A stretch of 64,000 bases of DNA from Ferribacterium limneticum (GTDB taxonomy: Bacteria > Pseudomonadota > Gammaproteobacteria > Burkholderiales > Rhodocyclaceae), in assembly GCF_020510625.1 (NCBI RefSeq), contig NZ_CP075191.1:1650001-1714000 (forward strand), written 5' to 3'. The notes under the pieces are model-generated. The model saw only the letters and a list, made by a program, of their open reading frames with translations. It did no database searches and was not told the DNA's origin. This document shows, in pieces, positions 17,865-27,200 of the stretch. Position numbers and translations under genes: made by a program. Positions within the stretch are counted from its first letter, which is position 1; each line of letters opens with the position of its first letter.

Positions 17865-18884
17865 TTACAGCGCGAACCCGGTATTGCCTGGCAAACTTCG
17901 GGCCTCTCGCGGAAACATCCGCTCGGCATTGGCATCCAGAGGCATATGCGGGAATTTTGTCTGGACCAGATCGATGACGGCCTGGGCTTGTTGCCGATCT
18001 CGACTTCTTTTTATGGCTTCCCGGTCGGGCTGATCGCTCAGCCATCGCTTGTAAACAGCAAATGCTCGCGGGTCGGGGCTGACCATCGGGGCAGGCAAGC
18101 CATCCTGACCGATAACCACTGAAGCAAACTTTTCGCTGGCTAACAGCCATTTGATGTTCGGCAACCAACTCGGCCTTGAGTCGTTTTCGGCCAGCAGATT
18201 TTTTTCTCCCCGTTTCCGGGGGGGATTGGGTGTCTGTTTCACCAGGTCGACGTAGAAACCCTCCTTGTTGATTGCCCGGAAGCTGCCGCGCCCCGTGGCC
18301 TCAAACGAGCGATCGACCTTGCGGAGAATGGCCAGGACTCCTGCGTCCATGACCTCATTGTCGAGCAAGGCCAGTTTCAGCCGGGTCTGCGAATCCCAAA
18401 GAAGATCGACATCCGTCGTGGCTAGCAGCCCTGAGTCGAACATGACGCCAGCAACCGATTCGTAGCCGTACATCGCGTTCGTGCCGATCACCATCAAGTT
18501 TTTGCCCAACAGCCCATAGTTGTCGAGTTTGCGAAGCAGCGCAGCAACCAGGGACGGTACGCGATTGATCAAGACGCCGCGTGCCATACCGGCAAGTTCA
18601 TGGACCGAAGCCTCCAGGGAGGCTTCCCGTTCTTTTGCCCTTGCCTTGCCGGCAATAAACTCCTCGTAGATGGCTTCTGTTTCCGGAGATCGTCTCCCAA
18701 AACCTTTTGTGCCCCCTCGGCGATTGATCACCTTGACGAGATAGTCCTGGCCATTGACCGACTTCCAGTGAAAGCCACCGGCATACTGTTGTGCTGTGCG
18801 AACAGCTTCCCGGTAGCCTTCATAGGTTTGCTTCAGATCAATCGATATTCGCCGTTGATTTGATGATAACTCACTGAAATTCAT
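17865..18884 (-). CDS. GSU2403-family nucleotidyltransferase-fold protein
   Basis: The 339-residue protein resembles the NTP_transf_8 (GSU2403) family. The central part LLGKNLMVIGTNAMYGYESVAGVMFDSGLLATTDVDLLWDSQTRL contains a GTNAMYGYES helix-loop and the acidic TTDVDLLWD pair typical of nucleotidyltransferase-fold proteins such as MNT toxins and abortive infection enzymes. Further on are EGFYVDLVKQTPNPP and LASEKFASVVIGQDGLPAPMVSPDPRAFAVYKRWLS. The cellular substrate is unknown. AAAGGA precedes the ATG at 18884, so I prefer it to the ATG at 18899. The gene is alone: a terminator lies at its end and an AT-rich promoter region behind it. Possible antitoxin-less or defence-like behaviour is speculation. 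Confidence 0.8.
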   Translation of the reverse strand: MNFSELSSNQRRISIDLKQTYEGYREAVRTAQQYAGGFHWKSVNGQDYLVKVINRRGGTKGFGRRSPETEAIYEEFIAGKARAKEREASLEASVHELAGMARGVLINRVPSLVAALLRKLDNYGLLGKNLMVIGTNAMYGYESVAGVMFDSGLLATTDVDLLWDSQTRLKLALLDNEVMDAGVLAILRKVDRSFEATGRGSFRAINKEGFYVDLVKQTPNPPRKRGEKNLLAENDSRPSWLPNIKWLLASEKFASVVIGQDGLPAPMVSPDPRAFAVYKRWLSDQPDREAIKRSRDRQQAQAVIDLVQTKFPHMPLDANAERMFPREARSLPGNTGFAL

Positions 18885-19220
18885 ATGTTTTCCTTTCATC
18901 TGTTAAAAAATAGCAGATTGAAAGGAAAATATCAAATAATCATTGTGTTAGGTTGGTTATCTCTTTCTTGGCCTGACCGGCCGATCAGGGTGGTTGCATG
19001 AAGGTGAAAAATTGCCCCCTCTCCCCGGCCCTCTCCCCCAACGTGTTGGGGGAGAGGGGGTGGGTTTTCACGCGAATAGGATTTGCGCGAATGCCAGGCT
19101 TTGTGCCGGACGAGGCGGGAATCCAGAAAAATCAAGGAACAGGCTCCCCGCCTCGCCCGCCGCGAAGCGGAGTCCCGGGTGTGTCGAGGCCGCGGGGATG
19201 ACGAGTACTTCGGTGTCTCT
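18885..19220. other. Gene-free stretch with palindromic repeat
   Basis: An AT-rich segment just behind the nucleotidyltransferase start (about 18885-18950) is its likely promoter. The rest holds copy A of the CCCTCTCCCCC palindromic repeat and GC-rich sequence with short CCCGCC/GGCGGG inversions. No coding frame with plausible composition or start is seen. Confidence 0.55.
19012..19058. repeat. REP-like palindromic repeat, copy A
   Basis: The arms CCCTCTCCCCCAAC (19029-19042) and GTTGGGGGAGAGGG (19045-19058) are perfect inverted repeats with a 2-nt loop, preceded by a direct CCCTCTCCCC. The 31 bp from 19012 to 19042 are identical to 24016-24046. The two copies flank the HDOD-kinase and GGDEF-EAL genes. 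Confidence 0.85.
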
Positions 19221-21416
19221 TTAGCGATGAATGATCAAATCGCTTTGCGGAAATCCGGCCAGGAAGGTTTCCAGTGCGACTGGGGTTAGTGGGCGGCTGA
19301 AGTAGTAGCCTTGCATTTCGTCGCAGCCCAGTTCTTTCAGCATTTGCATTTGCGCCTTGGTTTCGACGCCTTCGGCCAGGATGCGCAGGTTAAAGCTCCG
19401 GGCGATGCCGACGATGGCCTGGATAATGGCGGTCGAATCCTGGTCGGGGCTCAGGTCGCGGATGAATGATTGGTCGATTTTGACGCAGCTGATCGAGAAT
19501 CGGCGCAGGTAGTTCAGTGATGAATAACGGGTGCCAAAGTCATCAATGGAGATTTGGAAGCCGGCGTGCCGTAACTTGTCTACCTTTGAAATGACGCTCT
19601 CGGCATCTTTCATCAGCAGGTTTTCGGTAATTTCGATTTCCAGGGCGTCGTTTGGCAGCAAGTGCTGTTTTATCGGCTCGACGATGCGTTCGAGCAGGTC
19701 GCATCGGGCAAATTCCGACGGGGAGAAATTGACGCCCAGCTTCAGTTCGTGAAAGCCCTTTTCGTGCAGCCTTTTGAGTTGGGCGCAACCGGTCTTGAGA
19801 ACCCAATCGCTGATGGCGACGATCATTCCCGTTTCTTCGGCCAGCGGGATGAAGTCATCGGGCGAGATCAGCCCTTTTTGCGGATGGCGCCAGCGAATCA
19901 ATGCTTCAACGCCGACGATGGCGCGTTGCGGGATGTTTATTTGTGGCTGGTAAAGCAATTCGAATTGATTGCCTTCCTTGATGGCCAGACGCAGGTCGTT
20001 TTCCAGCGATATACGTTCAACATGCACAGTATTCATCGTTGGTTTGAATTCCAGGAAGCCGTTTTTCCCGCGTGACTTGGTCTGGTACATCGCAATGTCC
20101 GCACTGTGAATCAGTGCCTCGGAGTGCTCTCCGTCATCCGGGTAGATGGCTATGCCAATGCTGGCCGTGGCCAGGAAGTCATGTTTTCCGACAAAAAATG
20201 GGCGTTTGAGCTCGCTGAGCATTTTCCTGGCAATGCCGGAAATGTCTTCCACACTGTTGATGTCCGGCAGGAGAACGGTGAATTCATCGCCTCCCTGACG
20301 AGCCAGCGTATCGCCCGAGCGCAGGCAACTACGGATGCGGAGCGCGAATTCTTTCAGTAGCAGGTCGCCTTCCTTGTGGCCATAGGTGTCATTGATCAGT
20401 TTGAAGCGATCAATGTCGAGAAACATCACGCCGATGCGCTGGTTACGCCGCTTGGCCTGGGTGATCGCCAGTTCCAGCCGGTCCATGAACAGGGTTCGAT
20501 TGGGCAAGCCGGTCAGAAGGTCATGGAAGGCCTGGTAGGCGATGGTTTCTTCGGCCCGTTTGCGCTCGGTAATATCGCGTGCCACGCCCGCCGTGCCCCG
20601 GAGCTGTTGGCTGGAATCATCATTTTTTGAGGTGTAGATGCCTTGCGCGCTGAGAATGGCGACGATGCTCTGGTCATCCGAATGGCGGCCATGCGGATGT
20701 TTGTTTTTGAGGCGCACTTCGAAATTGGTGGTGGCACGATCGCCAATCCGGCGTTCATCGAAGGCATGGCGTGCTTTTTCCCGGTCGTCTTCATGAACGA
20801 TGACCGAATAATGCTGGCCGATCAGTTCGGCTGGCTTGTAGCCGAGCAGGGCATGGACCCGGCCGTTGATGAAAAGAAAATTGCCCGCGGTGTCTACGGT
20901 GTAGATCAGGTCGGGTGACTGTTCGACCAGGAAGCGATGGAGATGCTCGGATTGTTCGAGTCGTGCCGCCATCAGCGCGTGCTTTTTTTCCATCTGCCGA
21001 CTGTGCAGAACCCGCTCGACCGCCTGAATGAGATCTTCCGGGTCGCAGTGTTTGCGGAGGAACTCAAAAGCGCCGCGACGCAGGGCAAGAATGGCGGAGT
21101 CAATCGATTCATCGGCACTGAACACGATAATGGCGGTTGAGATGTGGCTGTCGGCTAGCCACTCCATGATGTCCATGCCGCTGATGTCGGGTAGCTTCAG
21201 GTCAAGAATGACGACATCGATGTCGCCCTTGGCCAGACGCTGGATTGCCTCCTTGCCGGTGCTGCTTTCTTCAATGATCCGCCCTGGCGCCGCCAGCAGG
21301 ACACGGTAGGCGCTCCTGAATCTGGGTTCGTCGTCGACCAGCAATACTTTCTCGGGAGCGTCGCTCTGCGGGTTGGCGAGATGCCGGGCTATTTCCGGGC
21401 TGGAGATGGAGTTCAT
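19221..21416 (-). CDS. Response regulator with PAS, GGDEF and EAL domains
   Basis: The 731-residue protein has a receiver domain (about 22-140; DDE near 28-30, phospho-acceptor Asp72 in VILDLKLPD, Lys122), a PAS domain (about 158-290), a GGDEF domain with intact GGDEF at 375-379 and a product-inhibition RxxD site (RSGD 366-369) exactly five residues before it, and an EAL domain with intact EAL at 504-506 and EGVET. In the EAL loop the usual DDFGTGYS is DDFGTRYS (Arg630), which might weaken metal or loop function. It makes and/or breaks c-di-GMP in response to phosphorylation. It overlaps the sensor kinase gene upstream as ATGA, so the two are almost certainly partners. c-di-GMP control would suit the surrounding biofilm genes. 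Confidence 0.93.
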   Translation of the reverse strand: MNSISSPEIARHLANPQSDAPEKVLLVDDEPRFRSAYRVLLAAPGRIIEESSTGKEAIQRLAKGDIDVVILDLKLPDISGMDIMEWLADSHISTAIIVFSADESIDSAILALRRGAFEFLRKHCDPEDLIQAVERVLHSRQMEKKHALMAARLEQSEHLHRFLVEQSPDLIYTVDTAGNFLFINGRVHALLGYKPAELIGQHYSVIVHEDDREKARHAFDERRIGDRATTNFEVRLKNKHPHGRHSDDQSIVAILSAQGIYTSKNDDSSQQLRGTAGVARDITERKRAEETIAYQAFHDLLTGLPNRTLFMDRLELAITQAKRRNQRIGVMFLDIDRFKLINDTYGHKEGDLLLKEFALRIRSCLRSGDTLARQGGDEFTVLLPDINSVEDISGIARKMLSELKRPFFVGKHDFLATASIGIAIYPDDGEHSEALIHSADIAMYQTKSRGKNGFLEFKPTMNTVHVERISLENDLRLAIKEGNQFELLYQPQINIPQRAIVGVEALIRWRHPQKGLISPDDFIPLAEETGMIVAISDWVLKTGCAQLKRLHEKGFHELKLGVNFSPSEFARCDLLERIVEPIKQHLLPNDALEIEITENLLMKDAESVISKVDKLRHAGFQISIDDFGTRYSSLNYLRRFSISCVKIDQSFIRDLSPDQDSTAIIQAIVGIARSFNLRILAEGVETKAQMQMLKELGCDEMQGYYFSRPLTPVALETFLAGFPQSDLIIHR

Positions 21417-23629
21417 TGTTCTTCGGTTCCGGCTGCGCCTGCCGCAGCAGTTGCATTCAGGCTTCGGGCAGAAACAGTGCCTGCGGCGCCGGGGCCAAGT
21501 TTCGGTAGCAGCAGCGCAATGCTTGTCCCCTTGCCGGCCTGGCTACGGCAGGTGACGGGGATTCCCTGTTTGCTGGCGAGTTGGCCAACGATGGAGAGTC
21601 CGATTCCCCGCCGCCCGGCGTGGGTGGGATCGGGCGGCGCATGGATTGATCGCATGGCCGCATCGGACATGCCGGAACCGTTGTCATCCATCCGGATCTG
21701 GACGTAGTCCTGACCGTTGTGCACCACGTAGTCGGTCAGCGAAATCTTGAATTGTTGCCCTTGGGTCAATGCTTCAGAGGCGTTTTTCCAAAGGTTCAGC
21801 AATATTTGCTTCAGCGTGTCCCGTTGGCAAATGATCTTGAGCGGCTCATTGGGCAGGCTGGTCTCGACCTTGATTCCCTTGCTGTGAAAGAGGGCTGCGC
21901 CATAGAGCATCAGGAGTTCCTCGATCAGATCGCCGATGTCCAGTTCGCCGCCCGAGGGTTTTTCTTGCGGAATCTCGCTCATGCGGCTGACGATGCCCGC
22001 CACCCGATCAATTTCTTCGGCCAGTATCTCCAGTTCTTGTCGAACTTCCGTGTTGCCGGGCAGTTTTCGATCGAGGATTTTCAGGTAGCTCTTGATGATC
22101 CCCAAGGGGTTTCCTGCCTCGTGACTGACGCGATGCGCTTGTCGCGCAAAGCGGCTGGCCGCTTCGTTTTCGGCTTGCTCGCGGTAACTCTTTGCTTCTC
22201 GCAAGGCATCGAGGCTGATTGCCGCTATTTTTCCGAAATTGAGCAGCCAGGGCAGGCGCCGGGTGAGGCGCTCGAATTGCCCGGCGCTGAGGCCGCAGAC
22301 CATGACGCCAATGACATGCCGACGGGCCATCATGGGAATGCAGAGCAGCCCGTTTGTCCCGAGGGCACGGGCGAATTGCAGGTCGATCAGCGAATTTCGG
22401 CCGGCGAATCTGGCCTCGAAGGTGCAGCAGAGTTCCTGGCGAACGACTGCCGCGGCGGCCAGAGAGCGCTGTTCTTCCGGCGGAAATTCAACCTGCCTGA
22501 AAATGGCCGGCTGACCGCCTATGGTTTTCCCCGACAGTTTTCCATCGCTCGGGTCGGCGAACAGAAAGGCCACCCGGTTGAGATCGAACAGAATCCGGGC
22601 AGATTCCTTGAGCGACAGCAGAATCTCGGCATCGCTTTCGAGGGCAAAAAGGTCTTGCTGCAAAGGTTGCAACAAGGCCATGCCACCGAGCATTGCGGCG
22701 ATTTCGGATTCTGTATCGTCAATGTCGACAACGGCTTTCGGCGCGCTGCTCAGTTTTTCCCAAACGCGGAGCCCCGACAGCTTTTTCGGCAACTGCATGT
22801 TGAGCGCCTCGCCCAGCATCAGGGCTCTCTGCTCTGCCTGGTTGCGCAATTCCAGCAGCTTCTCGGCGCGGTTGGCGCCAAACAGGGCGTTTTGGTGTGC
22901 GGCCAGCGCTTCGCTGATTTCCTCGTTGGCGACCAGGGCATGCGCCATCCAGATGAGCTGGGGCAACGCGGCTGCGGTGACAATTTCTTCGGCGGCGGCG
23001 TGATGAAACAAAATGCCATCGGCGAAGGCTGAATCAAGTTGCCACTGGTCGGTCAGCCAGGTACCAATTTCGCCATGATTAACCCCGAAGCGCTCGGTCT
23101 CCAGCGATGTCTGGAGCGTCTCGTCATGGCTGCTGCCCAGCAGTTCGGCATAGGGCGTACCGAGGGCAGAGAGCAGAATCAATTCGCCGATATCGTGAAG
23201 CAGCCCGGCCATATAGGCTTCTTCGGGATGAGGGTAGTCAATGCTTGTTGCCAGGCTCCGAGCCAATTCAGCCACCACCAGCGAGTGACCCCAGAACGCA
23301 GAAAGGTCGGGGGTCGAGGCGCCCGAGCTGCGATTGAACAGGCTTTGAATCGAGAGGCAGGTTGCAATCGAGCGCACCAGCCGTGTGCCCAGGGCCACCA
23401 GACAGGTATCAAGACTGTTCAGCGCCGTTCCCCGGCGGAGCGATGGCGAATTGGCCGCGGTCAGCACCCGGGCGGCCAGCCCGGCATCCTGTCCCACCAG
23501 TTGCGCCAGTTCACACATGCTGGACTGGTTGTCGTCGGCCAACTGCATCAGGCGAAGCAGCACCTGCGGCGGGGAGGGCACCTTTCCGGACTCAATGGCT
23601 TGGGCGATAGGCTCAGGCAGTTGGCGCAT
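21413..23629 (-). CDS. HDOD-GAF-histidine kinase hybrid sensor
   Basis: The 738-residue cytoplasmic protein starts with an HDOD domain (about 5-220: PSPPQVLLRLMQLADD, LVGQDAGLAARVLTAANSP, GLLHDIGELILL), followed by a GAF-like domain (about 320-470: FALESDAEILLSLKESARILFDLNRVAFLFA... GLLCIPMMARRHVIGVMVCGL), and a kinase core with the H-box FARQAHRVSHEAGNPLGIIKSYLKIL and an HATPase (KQILLNLWKNASEAL, DDNGSGM, GRRGIGLSIVGQLASKQG). No membrane segment is seen. It should phosphorylate the downstream REC-GGDEF-EAL protein. I take the ATG at 23629; an in-frame TTG eight codons earlier lacks a ribosome site. PrsK, known from PEP-CTERM loci, has a different N-terminus, so I do not name it so. Confidence 0.9.
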   Translation of the reverse strand: MRQLPEPIAQAIESGKVPSPPQVLLRLMQLADDNQSSMCELAQLVGQDAGLAARVLTAANSPSLRRGTALNSLDTCLVALGTRLVRSIATCLSIQSLFNRSSGASTPDLSAFWGHSLVVAELARSLATSIDYPHPEEAYMAGLLHDIGELILLSALGTPYAELLGSSHDETLQTSLETERFGVNHGEIGTWLTDQWQLDSAFADGILFHHAAAEEIVTAAALPQLIWMAHALVANEEISEALAAHQNALFGANRAEKLLELRNQAEQRALMLGEALNMQLPKKLSGLRVWEKLSSAPKAVVDIDDTESEIAAMLGGMALLQPLQQDLFALESDAEILLSLKESARILFDLNRVAFLFADPSDGKLSGKTIGGQPAIFRQVEFPPEEQRSLAAAAVVRQELCCTFEARFAGRNSLIDLQFARALGTNGLLCIPMMARRHVIGVMVCGLSAGQFERLTRRLPWLLNFGKIAAISLDALREAKSYREQAENEAASRFARQAHRVSHEAGNPLGIIKSYLKILDRKLPGNTEVRQELEILAEEIDRVAGIVSRMSEIPQEKPSGGELDIGDLIEELLMLYGAALFHSKGIKVETSLPNEPLKIICQRDTLKQILLNLWKNASEALTQGQQFKISLTDYVVHNGQDYVQIRMDDNGSGMSDAAMRSIHAPPDPTHAGRRGIGLSIVGQLASKQGIPVTCRSQAGKGTSIALLLPKLGPGAAGTVSARSLNATAAAGAAGTEEQ

Positions 23630-23714
23630 CTGTTTCTCGCGAATGTGCGGCAAGCAAATGGATGTTCCGACAGTGTGTGGACTGCATCAATCAGAAATCC
23701 TCAAGGCATCGCCT

Positions 23715-23816
23715 CCGGGGAGGTTCTGATCAATTCGGAAATGAATCCCCGCTTTCGCACCCCAAGGGTACTTCCTGCGGGGCGCGGGGATGACGGTTTG
23801 ATCAGTGTTTCCCTAG
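23715..23816. mobile_element. MITE copy 1 (degenerate)
   Basis: The left end GGGGAGGTTCTGATCAATTCGG and the reverse complement of the right end (CTAGGGAAACACTGATCAAA) are imperfect terminal inverted repeats of the same family as the elements at 31960 and 32507. The interior has the ATCCCCGC / GCGGGGATGAC inversion. There is no transposase. It lies about 90 bp upstream of the HDOD-kinase gene. Confidence 0.65.
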
Positions 23817-24015
23817 GGCAAGCCCAAGTCATATTACGCTTTGGCAACAATGTGTTCAACAAAGGCTCCAGAGGCAAAACGCCTATGGTTCCAGGATTAT
23901 TTTCAAGAAGCGGGGTACTCAATACTGACCAACCAATGGCTGGCGAAATTAGTCGTTTTACAGACTAAAGTAATAGACCGTCAAAATAGTGTTTATTTGT
24001 TGCAGTCATATGAAG

Positions 24016-24062
24016 TTGCCCCCTCTCCCCGGCCCTCTCCCCCAACTCGTTGGGGGAGAGGG
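24016..24062. repeat. REP-like palindromic repeat, copy B
   Basis: The same element as 19012-19058: a 31-bp identity followed by a TC loop and the GTTGGGGGAGAGGG arm. A further GGGGAGAGGGAGTGACTCCG fragment lies at about 24118-24137, suggesting a partly decayed extra unit. Confidence 0.85.
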
Positions 24063-24186
24063 AGCGAAACCGCACGATGCCCGGCGTTCGGGCGCTAGCC
24101 AACGTCCCCGACAAATTTGGGGAGAGGGAGTGACTCCGTGGGGCGACTGCCGGTGAGGCGTTTTTACCTCCTGGCCGGCCAAAATT

Positions 24187-24222
24187 AAAAAACCCGCCGG
24201 AAATATCTTCGGCGGGTTTTTT
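24187..24222. terminator. Rho-independent terminator of the nuclease gene
   Basis: The arms AAAAAACCCGCCG and CGGCGGGTTTTTT form a 13-bp stem with a 10-nt loop. Read on the minus strand it lies 56 bp after the nuclease stop; it would also stop rightward transcripts. Confidence 0.9.
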
Positions 24223-24277
24223 GGGGCTGTTCAGCGATTGCCGCTAATTGCCTTCAGTCAATCCTGATCGCTCATGG

Positions 24278-27200
24278 TCAAAAGACGAAATTGCCAGGAA
24301 TGGCCACCGCGCAGCCCTGGTTCTTGAGCAACACGAGGTTGCGGCTAACGGCGCTGCCAGCTGCGTCGGTATCGATGCTGATGGCGGCGTCGTTGCCGAC
24401 AGCCTTGCAGGTGACGTAGCCGTTGGCAATCGGATTGGCGCTGGTGATGCCGACGGACTGCAGCAACTGGGTGAGCACGATGCGGTCGATGCCCGGCTGG
24501 AAGTCGGTGATCGTATCGATGCCATCACGCAGGCTGGTGAACACGAACTGGTCGGCGCCGCCGCCGCCGGTCAGCGTGTCGCTGCCGATGCCGCCGGTGA
24601 TGACGTCGTCGCCGGCGGTGCCGACCAGGCTGTCACGGCCGGCTGTGCCGCCGATCGGCTTGAGCAGGTTGAGGCCGATGACGACCGGGTCGTGATCCGA
24701 GGAGCGATAGACCGTGTTCGAGTAGTAGTCCGGGCCGCAGGTGGTGCAGGCCGGCTGCTTGTACTCGGTGTTGTAGTCGATGATGGCCGGTTCGTCGGCA
24801 TTGATGCGCCAGTGAGCCGCGCCGGTGATCTGGTTGCTCAGGCTCGTGGTGGCCAGGGCGTGATCGAGGTAGCCGGCTTCGCCGTCGAAGACATAGGAGT
24901 AGCCGAGGTCGCTGAAGCGATCGACTTGGTCGACATAGCCGTTGGCGGTGAAGTCGAGAATCGGATCTTCCTTGCCGTAGGCGTTCAGGTCGCCGATCAC
25001 GATGACATCGTTGTCGCCGCTGGTGGTCTGCAGATTCTGCACGGTATTGCGCAAGGCCTGGGCCTGTTCGGTGCGCAGTTCGTTCCAGCAACCCTGGCCG
25101 TCGCCCTGGTCGGCGTCGTTGCCGGAGGTCGGGCAGCTGCCCTTCGACTTGAAGTGATTGACCACGACGCTGAATTTCTCGCCATTGGCGGCGGAGAAAG
25201 TCTGCATCAGCGGCGGCCGGTTGTGGATCGGGTTGGTATCGGAAATGGACTGCCCGACCGTGCCAAGCTTGGCCGGCTTGTAAATCATCGCGACGCGGAT
25301 CGCATCGGTGCCCGTGCCGCCGTTGGGCAGCGCGACGCTGGCGTAGGTGCCGGCGCCGAGATCGGCATTGAGCGCATTGACCAGGTCGAGCACGGCGATA
25401 TTGCCGTTGTTCTCAATTTCCATCAGGCCGACCACATCGGCGTTGAGCGCCTTGATGGCGGCAACGATCTTGGCCTTCTGGCGGGTGAATTCGGCAGCGC
25501 TGTCGGCGCCGCGGCAATCGCTGCGGGTGCCGCTCGGGGCGCAGGAGGCGCCGGATTGATCAATGGTGGTGAAGTAATTGAGCACATTGAAGCTCGCCAC
25601 CTTAATGTTGCCGCCAACGGCAACCGGTGCCGTGGTGCGCGGGTTGGCGCGGGTGAACACCGGGGCGACGGTGGGGTGGATGCGGTAATCGCCAAACCCG
25701 GTGTTGTCGCTGGTGGCCAGGCCGTAGTCGATGACGCCAGTGATGCCGTCGAGGGTGTCGCCAGCGCGCACGGTGTTGTCGGCCGCCATATAGGGCGTCG
25801 GGTTGGGGTTCTGCAGGCTGGTGCCGTCGTCGAGCAGGATGCGGCGGCGGGCGTTTTCGTCAGCCATGACGATGGCCTCGACGCTGCCGGCCGGATGACG
25901 GTTGGTCGGCTTTTCGAGGCGGCCGCCGGCGGCTACCGTGAGTTGGCCAAAACGGCCGAGGAAGTAATTCTGGCCGACGGTCAACGGGCCTTCGATGCGG
26001 ACCAGCATGCCTTCGTAGCGTTCCAGATCGCCTTCGGTAACTTCGGGGAAGGTGATGGTGGTCGGCGCGATGCTGGCGCCAGTGCCGAGCACGGTGATGG
26101 CCGGGCTGGTCAGTTCGGTCAGCGGATTAGCGGCAGTGCCGGCATTGCTCAGGGCGCCGACGTTGTATTCAGCCACCGTGGCGGCAACGCGGACACGGTT
26201 GCCCACCGCGACGGTCGGCGCGGTGCTGGTGTAAACGTAGATGCCTTCCGAGGTGGTTTCGTCGGTGTCCGGGTTTTCGTCCTGCATGAAGAAACCGGCG
26301 TTGGTCAGCTTGGTGACAACGCCCTGGGTGGTGACGTTCTGGCCGAGCAGCGGGCTTTCGGCGCCGTTGCCCTGGATGGCGTGGATAGCCGTGGTGCCGC
26401 TGATGGCGACGTTGACGGTACAGCTGGAAACCTGGGCTTCGTCGTTGGCGAAGTTGACGACAACGGCGTAGTTACCGGCGGCAACGCTGCCGGCGACGTT
26501 GAGCGCGACAGAGGCGGCGGCGCCATCGGTGGTCGCTGCGCTCAGTGCGCCGAGCGAGAAACCGGCCGGGGTGCCGTCGGCGAGGCTGGCGGCATTGACG
26601 CGGCTGTCGGCGTCGGTGGCGGTGAGCAGGATGCTGCCGCCTTCGCCCTGGGCCAGGCTGCCGGCTGGGCAGGTGGCGGAAATCGCCTGATTGATATCGC
26701 CGCCACCGCCATTGCCGCTGATCACGATGTCATCGATGCCAACCCATTCGTCGTTGCCGACGGCGTTGGCAGTGATGATGCGAACCTGGAGTTGCGGCTG
26801 GTTATCGGCGGCGGCAGGCAGTGTGACGCTGACTGGTGTCACCTGGGTGGCGCTGCCGGCGGTGGTGGCGTCGGCCACGTAGGCAGCCGGCACGTTGATG
26901 AAATTGCCGCTGCTGCCGATGCGGTATTGCAGGGCGACCGGTTGGGCCGCGTTGTCGGTCGTGCTGTCGAGGTCGCGCAGGTTGTAGGCGACCTGGATGT
27001 TCTGGAAACCGGTGGTGTTGAGGTAAATAATCAAGTTTGGCGAGTCGCCTGTTCCCGAGCCGTTCAAACCGATCACCGGGTTGGCAATCTCAAACTCCGC
27101 GACGCCACCAGCGGCTGTGGTGTTGTTGAGCAGTGTCTGACCCTGATTCGCCGTAACGTTGGTGACCGCAGAAAGGTCGAGCAACAAGGTCTGCGGATTG

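Larger units (their letters stand above)
23630..24277. other. Gene-poor stretch with MITE, REP-like repeat and terminator
   Basis: These 648 bp hold a degenerate MITE copy close behind the kinase gene, then about 170 bp of lower-GC sequence (23830-24000) with no convincing gene, REP-like copy B, and the terminator of the nuclease gene. A + frame through the low-GC part lacks a ribosome site and runs into the repeat, so I do not call it. Confidence 0.55.

Noticed and set aside
19012..24062. Palindromic repeats as a CRISPR array
   Set aside because: There are only two dispersed copies 5 kb apart, with no regular spacers and no cas genes.
23841..24098. Small + strand frame (85 codons) in lower-GC sequence
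   Set aside because: It has no ribosome site, no known motif and ends inside the REP-like repeat; it could be a decayed remnant but cannot be supported.
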